Shown: piece by piece, positions 35,931 to 48,641 of the stretch
Layout: each line of letters starts with the position of its first letter
How positions within the stretch are numbered: position 1 is the first letter of the stretch
From: Siphonodentalium dalli
Lineage: Eukaryota; Mollusca; Scaphopoda; Gadilida; Siphonodentaliidae
Assembly (NCBI GenBank): GCA_032622095.1
Contig: CP136064.1
Location: 114,316,004-114,380,003 of the forward strand
Reading direction: 5' to 3'
DNA length: 64,000 nt
Position numbers and translations under genes: made by a program
Notes under the pieces: model-generated
What the model was told of the DNA's origin: nothing
Seen by the model: the letters and a program-made list of their open reading frames with translations, nothing else
Database searches by the model: none

Positions 35931-36360
35931 AATTTTTTTTTTCGGGGGACTATTAAAATAGCCGGTGTCCGTCCGTCCGTGCGTGCGCCCGGAAATGGTT
36001 TCCGGATGATAACTTTAGTTTCGGTTATTTGATCAAAAGAAAATTTCATAGGTGAGTTTATCGGACCAGAATACAGGTCAGGTTCGAATATGGGTTTGCT
36101 CTGCCCATTTTTGTGAGAGTTATGGCCCTTTTTCGACTTAGAATCCTGTCAATTTCTGGTTTCCGGATGATAACTTCAGTTTGTGTGATCATATATGAAT
36201 CAAATTTGGTATCTGAGTTTATCAGCTCGAAATACAGGTCAAGTTCGAATATGCATGGGTACGATCCGCCCATTTTTGTCTGGTTGCTTCGGATTTAGGG
36301 TCCTTGTTATGTTTTTCAGAAAAGCTGATGCCCCCAATGAAGCCACTTTTTCGGGGGACA
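35931..36360. mobile_element. GGGGGACA-type TIR element with two internal units
   Basis: The left end has ATGTCCCCCGAA followed at once by its complement (TTCGGGGGAC at 35941-35950), a hairpin. The right end is TTCGGGGGACA (36350-36360). The interior has a GTCCGTCCGTCCGTGCGTGCG run and two diverged units of about 160 bp. Each has GGTTTCCGGATGATAACTT, GAGTTTATC, AATACAGGTCA.GTTCGAATATG and CGCCCATTTTTGT-like parts. The style is familiar to me from molluscan genomes. No coding sequence. Confidence 0.68.
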
Positions 36361-38659
36361 CTGTGGCCGGACGGCCTTTTATTTTGTTAAATATTAAAAT
36401 ACTAAATCTAAAATATTTCCATTACGCCATTATTGATTAATGATCTGTGAAACTTATAAGGGATTGACAGTAAGACAGCCTAACCTGACTATGCCATTCC
36501 CGCACAATAAATATGACTGACCGCTGTGACCGTTCACTTGTTTTGTATGCATCTCAAGTTATTATATGGTAATATTTATTGTGTAAATAAAACATCTACA
36601 TCTACAAGATATATCTAGTATCCTTCTGAATAGGCCTTTATATTCCGCCAAGTTCAAGTCAGTAAACGCTAGCTGTGCCCAGAATCGATTATTCTCGGTT
36701 CGCCCTGATGTGTCCAAATTACAACAATCTACTGCTTCTGAAATCAAAGTGTCATAATTGTCGGTTAGTATATCACACACGTGCGGTTCTGAGTTTATTT
36801 ACATGCTCAAATGCGGGGCCAAAGGGTCGTTTTGGTAAGTTACATGGTGCATAAGACCAACATGAGCCATCCAGCGATGGCAACATTGGCGCATATTTGC
36901 GATCAGCGCAAGGGAAAGATAATCTGATTTATGTATACTGTGCCAGTTTGTCTGTTGCCTTCCGTGGTCGGAGTTTTCTACTAATTCCTACTCAAAGCGG
37001 AATAATTTCCCAAGTGAAGATAACCCTCAGCGAGACCAATCATCGACCAATTAAACAGTCAAGCTAGTGGTATTGGGCTGAAACGACAATAAACCGCAAA
37101 TAAATCAAACATAAGACTAATATATCTTATCCGATGTTATCCGGAGATTTGTTCATTTTATATTCAATTAAATTCAATCCGTAATTATGTCAACTGAATT
37201 GGAATAATATTTAATATTTGAGAAACTGACACCATTGGGGTCCAGATCATGAGTCGAGGTCGAGATGAGCCTGGCCGAAATTCTTTGGCCGAGTTTAATG
37301 TACATCTTTCGGCGATATTGAGCTCCTGTCCATCACAACGCCTCTTTAAAGCAATTTGTCGGTTCTGTAAAATTCAATACGAAAATTACTATAGACCTTC
37401 TCCGAGGGTCAGAATACAATGGCCCCATGGCCGTGGTCTATACGTTAAATTTGACAACAATGTACTACAATGACAGCTTCTGAAATAGTAAAGATGTGAA
37501 TGGTTATATTTTCAAATTAATTACACAGTGTGAGGTGGTCACTATCGATTGAATGGTCATTGATAAGAAATCAAACCACAATATTAATTGTCATGCACGA
37601 CACTATGTATATTGTATCAATTTAAACTTGGTGTTTTGGGACCTGATTCTCTTCTTTGTCATATAGACGTTTACTGATATAAGTTACACGCATTGACTTT
37701 TCAATATTGGCTATCGGTAATTTGTGCACTTTTAAAGTACTATTCGTATTTAAATGTATTTTCCCGTATATACCCTTCAATTGCGCGAATTTAATACTGA
37801 GAATAGTACGACGGTTACATAATTATAATACGGAAGGCTCGACTGAATGGACAAGAATATTTACATTCAGGCAACAAACCTCAACACCATTATACGCATG
37901 TAAAGCGATAGATAATGTAAAATATTCGACGTTACAATGTTTTAAAATACACATACATTCCAGGCTGCACCATTTAAAATACATGCATCCCATATTGTTG
38001 AATGTTTTCCCCTTAATACAGCAGCTGTTGTGTGTTCACTTCGAGTTCATTTCAATGATGTCCATAACCATATTAATAGAAGAATCATTAGCGTTACTTT
38101 TGGTATATAAGAAGCATTCGGGGGGGGGGGGTGTCCCGCCCGGAACTTTATTAGATATTACGACACTGTTATTTCAGAACACCGGCACGTAACGTTGCTA
38201 CCAAGAAAGAGAGAAACAAGTTAACGTAAAATTACACCACCTATTATCGTTCAAAATCATACTGTCTGATTATTATTTCTATAAGAAATATGATATAAAC
38301 TAGCACTAAGAGCGTGTTCTTCGTTAATAGTACGTGGTTTTGAGACACCATTACATGATATATTGTCTAAATTCACGATAATCGATGTGCGCAATTGCGA
38401 AGTCGGAAAGATGATAAAATACGCATACGCTTTGTAACCAAATAAGAAAAGTTAACAACAAACGCTCTTTGTCGTTACCGGTTGAGAGGAAAAAATGGCC
38501 CCGTTTTTTCTGAGGAGATAACTTCTTATCACTGCAAAAAGCCAATTCGCCAACGATAGATGGATTGTGGAGATCCAACACGATATGCGCCTTGCCTACT
38601 AAGCCAAGAAATGACGTCTCGTTAGATCCACCTTTTTGTTTTTTAGCTTACCGTTCCAT
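36361..38659. other. No supported gene; G run
   Basis: A 161-codon plus-strand frame (37707-38192) starts without a clear ATG, runs through a poly-G tract (about 38119-38130) and has no domain signature. I treat it as chance. Minus-strand 36562-36780 is likewise unassigned. Confidence 0.4.
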
Positions 38660-38735
38660 TTTTTGGGAGCCACGTAATTGAGCGCCAATAACCACACTCT
38701 GGAGTCAGTCGTCAATCGTGACTCGCTATATTTTA
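38660..38735 (-). repeat. Short dispersed repeat (partner 42243-42320, inverted)
   Basis: GTCAGTCGTCAATCGTG and GGGAGCCAC are complemented at 42243-42320 (CACGATTGACGACTGAC, GTGGCTCCC). Length is about 76 bp. Confidence 0.7.
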
Positions 38736-38790
38736 GTCTTTAATAGTGCTTTCAAAATTAAATTAAATTTTTTATCGAATTTGTATTTAA

Positions 38791-39128
38791 AGTGATATGA
38801 AACACTCCGATATGGTGATCAAATATAAATGGAGAATAATCTTGTTCAAAATAGTCATTTTTACAAATATTATATTCAAATTGACAACACACACCGTCAT
38901 TCTTATATATTAATGCAATGCAGTGACTCATGGCGAAATCGTTTTCGTTAGTTTATCGCCGAGAGATGCGTCCCGAATCGAGTAGTAAATATTTACATTT
39001 GAGCGTAGCTCAGACGATGTTTTCTATGGAATGGTACGGTCGATTTTCTTCAGATTTAGCGCCTTGATACTAACTTATCAGTTTCACGCATGCACCCGAA
39101 CAAGTACATAATATGTCTTTAATAGATT
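38791..39128. repeat. Dispersed repeat, copy 2 of the 33.7 kb repeat
   Basis: Same order of shared blocks as 33678-34060. It lacks the TGTTAGTAGAGTGTTACATT segment present in copy 1. Confidence 0.85.
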
Positions 39129-39194
39129 AAGTTTAGATTAACGAATTTAAAAAAAAGTTTTAAATAATTAAAAAAGAAGAAGATAAATGTTACA

Positions 39195-40460
39195 ACTTTC
39201 GGGAGCATATAGTGTTTGTCTTTTCTGTTCGCCCGCTCGCCTGTCAGTGCGTCCGTCTATCTGTCCGTAACATTTTTTCGCACCTTAACATTGCGTTCTG
39301 TTGAAACTTGCCATATTTGTTCCTAATGAGGAGAAAATGTGTCGCGCACATTTTTCCACATTATTGAAGGTCAAGGTCACATAACAAGGTCGTCCTCTCG
39401 ATAGCGGCATCAGACACTACCCTTCGTGTCCGCTCCATAAATTTTGTGTACATCACATGATTTAAGGCGTGATGGTTAACCTAAGGGTAACTGTGTGACG
39501 CGATATGCGTGCATTGTGGTTTGTAAAAGGTCAAGGTCACAGGGTGCTTTCAAACTTAGACTTCATTTGCACCAGTCATTTTTTCTTGCACCTTCCGTGT
39601 CCGCTCCATAACATTACGATGCTTTATTGGATTATGTTGAAACTTGGCATAGTTATTTCTAACGAGGAGACGATGTGTCGCGCACAACCGTTTTTTCCAA
39701 TTGTTGAAGGTCAAGGTCACAGAACAAGGTCGTTCTCTCATTTAATTCACCATGCAGACACTACCATTCGTGTTCGCTTCATGACATGATTTCAACGAAA
39801 AAAAGGCGTGATGTTAACTTAAGGGTGTATATTTTGTATATAAATACTTTTCGTTATTCTGTCCATCTTATGTATATATTTCGTTTTCTCAATATCCATT
39901 CATGTTATTTAATTGGATCAGAGAATAAAGCAATTCAACATGACGTGTCGCGATATGTGTTAATTGAGGTTTGTAAAATGTTAAGGTCTCATGGTGCTTT
40001 CAAATTTAGACTTCATTTTCACCAGTCATATTTTCTTGCATCCTTAGTTTCCGCTCCATTACATCGCGATGCTTTATTGGATTCTGTTGAAACTTGCCAT
40101 AGTTGTTCCTAACGAGGAGATGATGTGTCGCGCACAACTTTAGACAACTTTTCCCAATTGTTGAAGGTCAATGTCACAGAACAAGGTCGTTCTCTCGATT
40201 AAGTCACCAGACACTACCATTCGTGTCCACTCCATAACTCCATGCACATCAACTCCATGATTTCAACGAACCAAGACGGTTAACATAAGGGTAGCGGTGT
40301 TTCGCGATAAGCGTGCATTGTGGTTTGTCAAAGATCAAGGTCGGTGGGAATTATATTCAAATATTCTTCATGGAATGCAACATTACAAATTATTGGAGGT
40401 CAGGGTATAAATTCGCACACGAGTTGCTTTATCAAGGGGGCATAGTCACTTTCGAGTGAC
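39195..40460. repeat. About three tandem units with GTTGAAACTTG..TGTCGCGCACA..AAGGTCAAGGTCAC
   Basis: Landmark GTTGAAACTTG occurs near 39300, 39638 and 40088. Each is followed by CTAA.GAGGAGA, TGTGTCGCGCACA, TTGAAGGTCAA.GTCACA and AACAAGGTCGT.CTCTC. The third interval is longer because of about 110 extra bases (39830-39945). The left end has CCGTC/TGTCCGT-type repeats. No protein is encoded; open frames here are repeat translations. Confidence 0.8.
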
Positions 40461-40683
40461 ATTTCTTGTTAATAGAGCTTTCGAATAAAACAAAGATGAA
40501 CCATTTTTTTATTAAATCTACTTAATATACTCTGCAATTTAAACATTCTCATATCATCAGTGGTAGTTGCATATTCACGATGAGTAAATATTATTTGTAC
40601 CACTGTGACAAATATTTAGCTGCACATACAATCTGACAACACATGGTGAAAATATACACATATATCGAGCTCTTGACGAAACA
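40461..40683. other. No supported feature
   Basis: Short AT-rich spacer before the ATPase-like remnant. Confidence 0.4.
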
Positions 40684-41220
40684 ATGGCTGAGCCAGGATC
40701 ACCAAAGGATACTTCACCAAAAGAGTTGTTTCGTCATTACATTTACTTCCAGTTTAATCACCCACTCGCCATGGTCCTCTCGGGTACAATTTTGTCAGGA
40801 AGATAATATTTCGTCAGGAATGCTAGCAAAATAAATCCACCAGCCCAAAGAATCATTTGGTCGTACATGCACAATATGACAAACGCTGAGTGATATTATC
40901 AGAGCCACTTTGACACCCAATGTTGAGTTTATTCAGGAAATTCCAATGGATTTAGATAAAACACACATTCTTCAATTCGAGTGTAAGGAATATTATTGTG
41001 TTGGGTGATTTAATAACTCCGGCGATGAAGAATCCCCCCAATAAATGACTTGTTTACAGAAGGGAGCCATCATCGCAATTTAGCTGTCATAACACTGGAT
41101 CATAATTTATACCATAAAAAAGATCCAACACAAAGACGGAACTGCCAATATCCGATTCTATTTAAAAATCCTGTCGACATGCAAAGCATTATGACGCTTG
41201 CTAGACAAATATATTTATAA
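40684..41220 (+). pseudogene. Packaging-type (FtsK/HerA-like) ATPase remnant of a Maverick/Polinton-like element
   Basis: An ATG at 40684 opens a frame ending with FNHPLAMVLSG (40753-40785). This leads into a damaged Walker A loop that stops near 40804. Further on, in shifted frames, are a Walker B-like IIVLGDLI (about 40991-41014), EGSHHRNLAV (41059-41088), FKNPVDM (about 41161-41181) and LARQIYL before TAA at 41220. I recognise this motif order from ATPases of invertebrate Maverick-like and related DNA-virus-like elements, where they package or translocate DNA. At least two frameshifts or stops and a damaged P-loop show it is dead. Confidence 0.62.
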
Positions 41221-41379
41221 AATTAGTTACTTCGAACGGAAGTTTGAGGATGTTACAGAAAACCCAATCTCTTTGAAAAGCCTACTAAGCTCCCATCGGA
41301 TGTATGTCCGATAGGAGTTTCGTCGGCTTTTCAAATAGACTGCACACAACCCACACAGTTATTCACTCGTTGACCTTAA

Positions 41380-41382
41380 ACC

Positions 41383-41417
<35 letters not shown>

Positions 41418-41419
41418 CC
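41380..41419. repeat. (CAA)n microsatellite
   Basis: About thirteen CAA units between the ATPase-like remnant and the zinc-finger remnant. Confidence 0.95.
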
Positions 41420-41541
41420 AACATTTTTGAATCACGTGATACAGATATTACTATAAATTATGATGATCCCGCAACCCAACCCCATAACAACTCTGACCGT
41501 CGGGAGGGACAGAGCAAACAATTTGATGTGTGTGAGGTGAT

Positions 41542-42110
41542 GTGAACAAGCCATATAATATCGACATGATCCGTTGCGATTATTGTGGTGCATTGTACGA
41601 AAACGTACATGATCTTCAGAGACATGTTAAAAACTGGTGCCATGAGAAACGAGACACACCAGAGAAAAGAAAAATCCCAATGGAAACAGATATTTTTCAA
41701 GATAAACGCAAAAAAAAGAAGAAAAAAAAGAGAAGACGATTCATTGATATATCGGACTACCATCGATGAGGAAAAGCATTTTCTGACCTCATGACAGCGT
41801 GCAGATAAAAAACGAAGATAATTGATATACCAGAATACCGTCGATGAGAGAAAGCATTTGCTGACCTCATGCCAGCGTGCAAAGAAATAACGAAATATAC
41901 GACAGACTAAGTACATGTACATAGCAATTGGATTGTCATACATGAATAAAGAAGCCGGGGAAAAAGCTAATGCGAAGTTGGAGTACATGTATGTGGACAT
42001 GAAATAATTCATTGCACACTATTCGATATTTATTCGGTTCTTACTCCAACTGCAGAATGGTACAGTACATAACCAAAATTATTGATGATGTGTATAATCT
42101 TATATCCAGC
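41542..42110 (+). pseudogene. C2HC zinc-finger protein remnant next to the ATPase remnant
   Basis: A 75-codon frame (41542-41769, internal ATG at 41566) has Cys-x2-Cys-x12-His-x4-Cys in CDYCGALYENVHDLQRHVK, then a Lys/Arg-rich stretch. Stops break it at 41767. An ~80-bp segment (FIDISDYHR... / IIDIPEYRR...) is repeated in tandem at about 41731-41810 and 41811-41890. A later open piece, GLSYMNKEAGEKANAKLEYM (about 41930-41990), looks helical. The neighbouring ATPase-like remnant on the same strand suggests one ancient element. The assignment is less sure than for the ATPase. Confidence 0.48.
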
Positions 42111-43724
42111 TCCAGGGGTCGCAATGATCAGTGTTCTATGGCATTTATTTATTATCAGGATGAATAAACACGTACTAGATGATTACTTTGATGACAGTGT
42201 GTATATCTCAGGTATGCCATTAGTTGACACCCTGCTGTGATAATTGGATACCGAGCCACGATTGACGACTGACTCCCGAGTGTGGCAATTGACACTCAAT
42301 GTGTGTGGCTCCCAAGAACATGGCTCCCGAGTACAGTATACCTGAACAATTATTTGTTTCTGCCCAATGTCTCTAGTTCAGTTATCCACCTTTGTCATGA
42401 AAAATTGACTAATTCATCATTGAGATATTGAAATCATGGAAATATTACAGTGGGTGGCAACATGATAATAAATCTAGGCTGAATATGAGAGCTCCTCTCG
42501 AGTCTATTGTTCCGAGAAGTTGGTACTAATTGGAAATTGTAGAATCAGTATATATATGCGTTGCCTATATGCCGATATGCACGACATCAATACGGTTGAT
42601 TTAATAATTGATGAAAATAATCTTAGTTTTATATAGAGCTCGCCCACGAACATCTCATCCTTTTGTTGGGTATAAGGACGATATAGATTTTCTGCATGGA
42701 ATTCGATAAGGACGGGTATTGAAAGGAATATTTAAATTGCTAACTGAAGCGCGTTACGTCGCTTTAACAAGTAAGCGAAGGTTCTCTATGATCCAAGGTC
42801 GAGCGACCAAAAAGGGCTGTAGTCAGACCCAACTTTCTAATGGATATGTTAGTTGCACGCGTTCGGTCGGATTTTTACAAATCGTACCCCAAGAAATCCA
42901 ATATGTAATATGTAAAATGAAACATCCCATTGGTGGAAAAAATTATTTCAGTCCAAAACTATTTGATTTTTGATTTTTGATCTATAGCAAATTTCAGACT
43001 AACCGCTGGTAACCGAAATGAAAATATGTTAGGACACTGTTAACTATTTTTGGTTATGAAATTGCCAACTGATGTGGTTTCAGGCATGGACTTCCCAACT
43101 GTTGAACATTTTGACCAAAGATTGAGGTTGAGACACTTCGGACTTCCATCATATTGGCCCCACCACTTTCGCTACATCACTGGACATACTGCGAGCCAAG
43201 CAGACAAGATGAGCATGTATCCGGAATTAACGGATCACTTTTAGGACGACAATATAAATTTCAGATAAATCCTGTGTCTGATCTTAATCTATTTTGCACT
43301 GTAAACGGATAAACAATGCCAAATATCCTGTTTCGCTCCGTGTGGGTTTCAAGGATAAACTTAGTTTTGTTGACCTCGGTTATTTTTCGAGGATCAAACC
43401 AATAATTTAGGTAAAATATTTTTCTGAGGACCATATGAGCCTCAAAAAGACATGTTGAAGTGATCTAATTAAAAACTATCGTGTCCTCGGTATGGACCAA
43501 CGACGACTGGTTTCACTGGAGTGTTTGTTTCGAAACAAAGAAAAAGAACCAAGAGATAGTTCGTAGGAAAAATGTCCTTGACAACAACCAATGCCGTTAC
43601 TCGCTCGTACATGATAAAGATGGTTGTGAACCAGACATATATTCGTGTGTTTAAGAGCGCGCGACAGAGCACGCGGCCAGCAAGAAAAATGTGCTGAATA
43701 CCGAAATCCATCGTCTTTCACAGG
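42111..43724. other. No supported gene; short repeat at 42243-42320
   Basis: The short dispersed repeat paired with 38660-38735 lies at 42243-42320. Frames at 42719-42973 and 43050-43244 have no recognised motif. Confidence 0.4.
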
Positions 43725-44830
43725 GTTGTTTCTAAGTTTGTCGGAACATTGGTTCAAGCATGACAACCTTGACGTTCTCAATACACTGAGTGGCCACTAC
43801 GTATCGGTGTAAAAACCTAGCAAGATACTAACGACATGTACAGGTGGTTCCTTCACCAGAGATGGTGTTATTATTCTAATCCACACGCATGTGATGTCAT
43901 AAATGACTCTCATTGACATATCAAGGACGAACGTCTCATTGGTATACAACTGAAGGTATCTGATGATGCACCTAACATCGTCATTCGGGTGTACCTATAC
44001 GGCGATGATGAATTTAATAACGCGCTGGTTTCACTCGAAAAGAAACTTTCTTGCATCTCGGATTAGGGAACATCGATAGCGATAGGAGCCTTTAACTGTG
44101 TTATTGATGACGGCAGTGTTAACAGAAGGCACAGTGAAAATTATTTGCTAAAGCGCAAAAAATTATTGTCGGCCACACGGGTGCGACCCAGTCCATGGGC
44201 ACAATTTTCATTCTTCCCATATATAGCCGTTGGTGCTCTTTCGCGTATTGACCACATCTGCATCTCTGATAGCATTGCATACCTCCTCCACGAATGTTAC
44301 GTTTTCGACGAGAAATCTGCGAGTGTCTCTAACCACACACATTTGATATGTGTTCTTGTTCTTCATGAATTCAAACCAGAAGCTATGGTCCCCTTAAAAA
44401 ATCCACTAAAGACGGACCAACGTTGACATCGACCTATACCGCTGAATACTGGACGACAGCTGCGATGGATCATTGAGACACATTCCAACGCTTTACACAG
44501 CTATTGACCGTCTCACGTCACCAGAAAGCATAACTTGAGAAAACCGAAGGGTACGCCAACTCCAATCAAAACATGTTTTGGAAATCTGGTTCACAAAACT
44601 CAGAATGACAATATATCCTCGGGTATGGAATTCGGCGATCGTCCACGATAACATTCTTTCAGGATGGAGACAATACTTCAGCGAACTATACTCACACTAC
44701 AAGCACTAATATCCAATCCACGAACGAATTATCACAGAGAAGCTGAAGCACATCTATCGAGTCGGATTATGCTATACCTTCGGGATCTCACGTGAAGGCG
44801 TTTCAACCCGGATGGATAACTAAATATTAA
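43725..44830 (+). pseudogene. LINE endonuclease (AP-like) domain remnant
   Basis: Plus-strand frames give GLFLSLSEHWFKHDNLDVL (about 43724-43780, SExW type). After frame changes come TGGSFTRDGVIILIH, IGAFNCVIDDGS (about 44080-44118; GAFN replaces the GDFN catalytic motif) and RIDHICISDSIAYLLHECYV followed by SNHTHL (SDH to SNH). Further on, GWRQYFSELYSHY (about 44665-44705) fits the linker before an RT domain. Replaced Asp residues, stops and frameshifts show it is inactive. The RT domain itself is not visible. Confidence 0.78.
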
Positions 44831-46942
44831 CGGCCAATTTCATAATCATGTGGACACACCTGGTAATTATCCACGCTATAGTACTATGTTACCGGTGTAT
44901 CCTGCTGAATTAGCTATATTGTTGTCATACCAAAACGATGATGCAATTAGCTTTATTCATCAATTTTAAGATTTTGTTTAGATTTGTATACAACACTCCT
45001 AAACCCTATAAATATTATAGCGGTTCCATTAATCATTACTGAACCATATATACATGTAGCTGACAGCCCATCGTGTGTTCGTGGAAATGCATGAATGTTT
45101 ATGTCCCTTACATTATACCAAATACACCGAACAAGGTTTTTCAACATTCATGCTTAGGGTAAAAGGCCACACTTTATATGATACCGCTGATCTCAAAGGT
45201 ATAGACCAACCATCAGCAATAATAACAACAAAGTAATATTTGCAGAAGTTCAAAAATACATCGTAGCTACATTCATGAGCAGCTTTCCCAATTAATCCAA
45301 AAATACCTCCACTGCATCATTAGCATGATAATCATTATTACATTACCCCAAAGTTATAAAATTAAGGGATCTCTCAAATGTACACATTTAGTAATCCACA
45401 TTAAGGCATCCCCATCTTGAACCTGGATTTAGTAACGCACGTAACAATATAAACATGCTGTCACTATGTTGTTGTTTTTGTTGGAATTGTATGGGAGATT
45501 GTGGATCTATGTTGCTTTAACTTTTGCCCCAATTCCAAGTGTACATAGCTGATATAATAAAATATGTTTAAACCAAAGCCATGCAATTAGCAGGATTGTT
45601 CCATGGTGGTATATACGTGTAATGATAATGAGCATTTTTCATTTTTGTTCTGCACAGAAGTGAATCAAGCGTGAAGAGGATTCTATTGTTCCATGTTGAA
45701 TGATAGTCGGTTCCGGATGTTTCTCGATTCCACGACCCGAGTTAGTTTCCCGGGCCATATTAAGTCCCTATAATAATGTTTCACACATTTGCGAACCTAA
45801 TTGGATCACCGGCACCGGACTATATGGTGATAGATATGAGCTTTTAATTATTATAAGTTGTTTGTTTATTCTCTCTTCACTCAAAAATTACATGGGTATT
45901 AAGTTAAATCTTCAAAAGCCACCAAGCGCTTTAAGAATGAGCGCTACCCAATATTTTGCTATTAATTCAATCATGCGATACTTATCATAGTTGTAGCTAT
46001 GAACTTCTGAGTGGAGATATTGGTCAAAGTGACCACAAAATAATTGGAAAACAATAGATATGCGGTATATTTTCATGGTAATATTGGGGTCCCCCGATTC
46101 TTAAACTCTGCGCATCTCAAATCGGTTTCTAAATGAAGAGATGAACTTTGTGAAATTACAAAAGCGGCCATAGACTTTATTTTGGTGATTATTTATCCCT
46201 GATTTGACCATGGTAAATCTATATCGCTTCCTGGTAGCACTTCCAACAAAAACATATAAATGTCTATGGAACTCCTTTTCATGGCACGTTTCAACTATTA
46301 TTCTTGTCATCAGAACACACAATAGAAAGATTTGGTGTTGTGCATATTTCAGTATTTTATATAAATACTGATATTTTTTACCCTAAAATCTAAACTATGT
46401 TCAAGGTAGAGATACCCCATATTTGAATGTCAGCAGGTTATACCAGAAATAAAATAACCGACCATTTCTTCTTTTGAAAAAAAAACTGTCTAACGTCGAT
46501 GACTGCTTGCTCAGCGAATTGATAATAATCATTGTTTGTCATGTCGTCCAAGTATAGTACGGTACACATAACCACATGACATGTATTGTTAACTTTATGG
46601 AACCCTGCAACCACCCCGTCAATACACAATCAATTGGGAAATAATAGTACTCATGCTGACACCAATATTTATGCATATGATGACAAAAGGAGTAAACGAA
46701 TATTTTTAATGAGAGTTTCATACATAATTCAGCAACAGAAAACGCAGACAGCAGCCTCCGGCTATTTATAAACTTCTCTGCTCAAACAAGAACATGGAAA
46801 CTGATGTATCTAGAGAAAATATCATAACAAGTATGAAGGCCCTCAAATTAATTTGAAGCTCACGGACATGACGGAATACCATCCTGGACTCCTCGACCTA
46901 TACGATCTCTGGGGCCAAGCTCTCTGACAAGCTCCGTGCAGA
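44831..46942. other. No supported gene
   Basis: Frames such as 45700-45990 (96 codons) have no recognised motif. No RNA gene or bounded repeat was recognised. Confidence 0.4.
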
Positions 46943-47215
46943 GTTCAGTCCCCTGCGCAGGACTTACCGCTGCCAGCACCTACACGTAAATTGTCGTAAT
47001 GTGAAGAAACGTCGCATTTATTTATTTGAGATTTGTGTAGGTTACACTTCATTCTGCATTATTCTGAGAAACTGAACTGTCCATATTTATTTTAACATGG
47101 TCTAGATCAAGCCAGAAAGAATTGTAACTGGCAAAACACTTCAATAAAAAATGTTATATTTAATTTAGAAAATACACGTGCCGGCAGCGTTCAGACATTG
47201 CGTGGCGAGGGGATG
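46943..47215 (-). mobile_element. TIR element, uninterrupted paralogue of 17598-18228
   Basis: Starts GTTCAGTCCCC at 46943. It matches the complement of 18030-18228 and then 17598-17638, without the TTAA element, so it shows the empty site. Its other end (CGAGGGGA near 47206-47213) is decayed. Length about 270 bp. No coding. Confidence 0.75.
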
Positions 47216-48189
47216 ATTATTTCCAGATTTGGAAGAAATGTGTCACCACTCTATAGCCGACCTTCCGCATAAAATAGTCCGATTACGTGTAGTGTTATTT
47301 GACGAGTTATTCGATAAAAATAATTATATATGGCTCGTGTGCTTTAATCACCAAATATCCGGAATCATGGGCCAACCATCCTATTTTAATGCCATTGATA
47401 GCACCGATTTACGGTGTATGTTATGACTCGACAACGGCATATCCGCCTGGTATCGTACCAATTGTGTCACCTCGCAACAATTGTGCTATAGTGTCTACAA
47501 AAGTCAATTTAGGTCATGCGGTAATTTCATATAGATATGTTATGGAATATTCTATATCAGTGTTGTTAAACACCACTTTTTGATTGCTTAACTAGACGTT
47601 ACCCACGAACCGGCGGAATATAACTAAATTAAAATTGACGCTTGTACCTGAGACACAGTCACCGAGCTAAAAATAACGTGATATGTCGTTAGCCAAATTA
47701 GCCAATGCCCAATCTTTTTCGAATTTGGCTAATCAAAATTTCATTTGGCTAAACTTTTGTATACCAGGTTATTAACCGGAAGTTGTCCTAATATCAGCCT
47801 AGTAACCACCATTTTGAAATGATGAACGTTTCCCTCCTCCTCGAACCAAATAATGTGAAATGTAATGAATAATAAAATCGGAAATGCGAATTACACACAT
47901 TATGCATCTAAATATTATTGCTGGCCATTGCGAAAACTGCAGCACTCCGAATATACCGTCCTAACCGCTCGCGGCTCTAGACAACTGCCAGGATCAGTCA
48001 CTTGTAACGTGTGTTAATGTGGTACTGCCATAGAGATGCACATGTCGGGAACAGTCAGCTGACTCTTTTGTGGCGCCAAACCTGCACGTTTATTATTCAC
48101 CAGGATAAACTTGTAAAACTAGTCGGACACAGAGAAGGCGAGACAACTCTATTGCGTGTATTGGTCATACTGTGCTGATCCAAATAATT
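47216..48189. other. No supported gene
   Basis: Contains TTAGCCAAATTAGCCAATG and related TTGGCTAA motifs near 47690-47755. 47989-48022 (CCAGGATCAG..ACTTGTAACGTGTGTT) is inverted at about 50083-50127, on the far side of the two TIR elements. Confidence 0.45.
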
Positions 48190-48641
48190 GGTTACACTGG
48201 TGTAAATGTTTTCCATAGACCTCAGTGCTAACGTTTTAGCGTATAGTGTTGGCAATATAAATGTTGGGTCCAAAATTTTCTTTAAATCTGAAAAATTGAC
48301 ATTTTGGGAAACTTTTTACACAAAAAAATCATGTATGTCTAGCAGGGAATTCGCCTTTAAATCTTATGTTTTCGTAACTAGTGTCAGAACCGCATAAAAC
48401 AATACAGTCATATTTTAGACCACACCAAAAAATTCAAACTTCACTACAAAGGGTTAATTCCTGTGCCAATGGTTATTTTACCCATGGGAAATCATAGGGA
48501 AGAGTTGTGATGATTTTGTTTATGTAAAAAGCACACAAGGCTATTGACCAATCAGGGCCCAGTGTCTATTTTATTCTCTCCTATATATTCCTCCCGCATC
48601 CGCTAGATGTCACTCGGAACCTTATTTACACCAGTGTAACC
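48190..48641. mobile_element. TIR element copy 1 (452 bp)
   Basis: Starts GGTTACACTGGTGTAAAT and ends with its exact inverse ATTTACACCAGTGTAACC (18-bp TIRs). About 97-98% identical by eye to 49546-49997 in the same orientation. No coding motif: the 63-codon frame near the left end is shared by both copies only because the DNA is. Confidence 0.8.

Noticed and set aside
37707-38192. 161-codon plus-strand frame
   Set aside because: No ATG at the given start, crosses a poly-G tract, no domain or conserved motif. A chance frame of this size is plausible in a window this large.
41458-42012. 184-codon minus-strand open frame, hydrophobic and Phe/Tyr-rich
   Set aside because: It is antisense to the zinc-finger remnant. 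The residue bias follows from the complement of a Lys/Arg-rich, A-rich coding strand, and it has no domain of its own.
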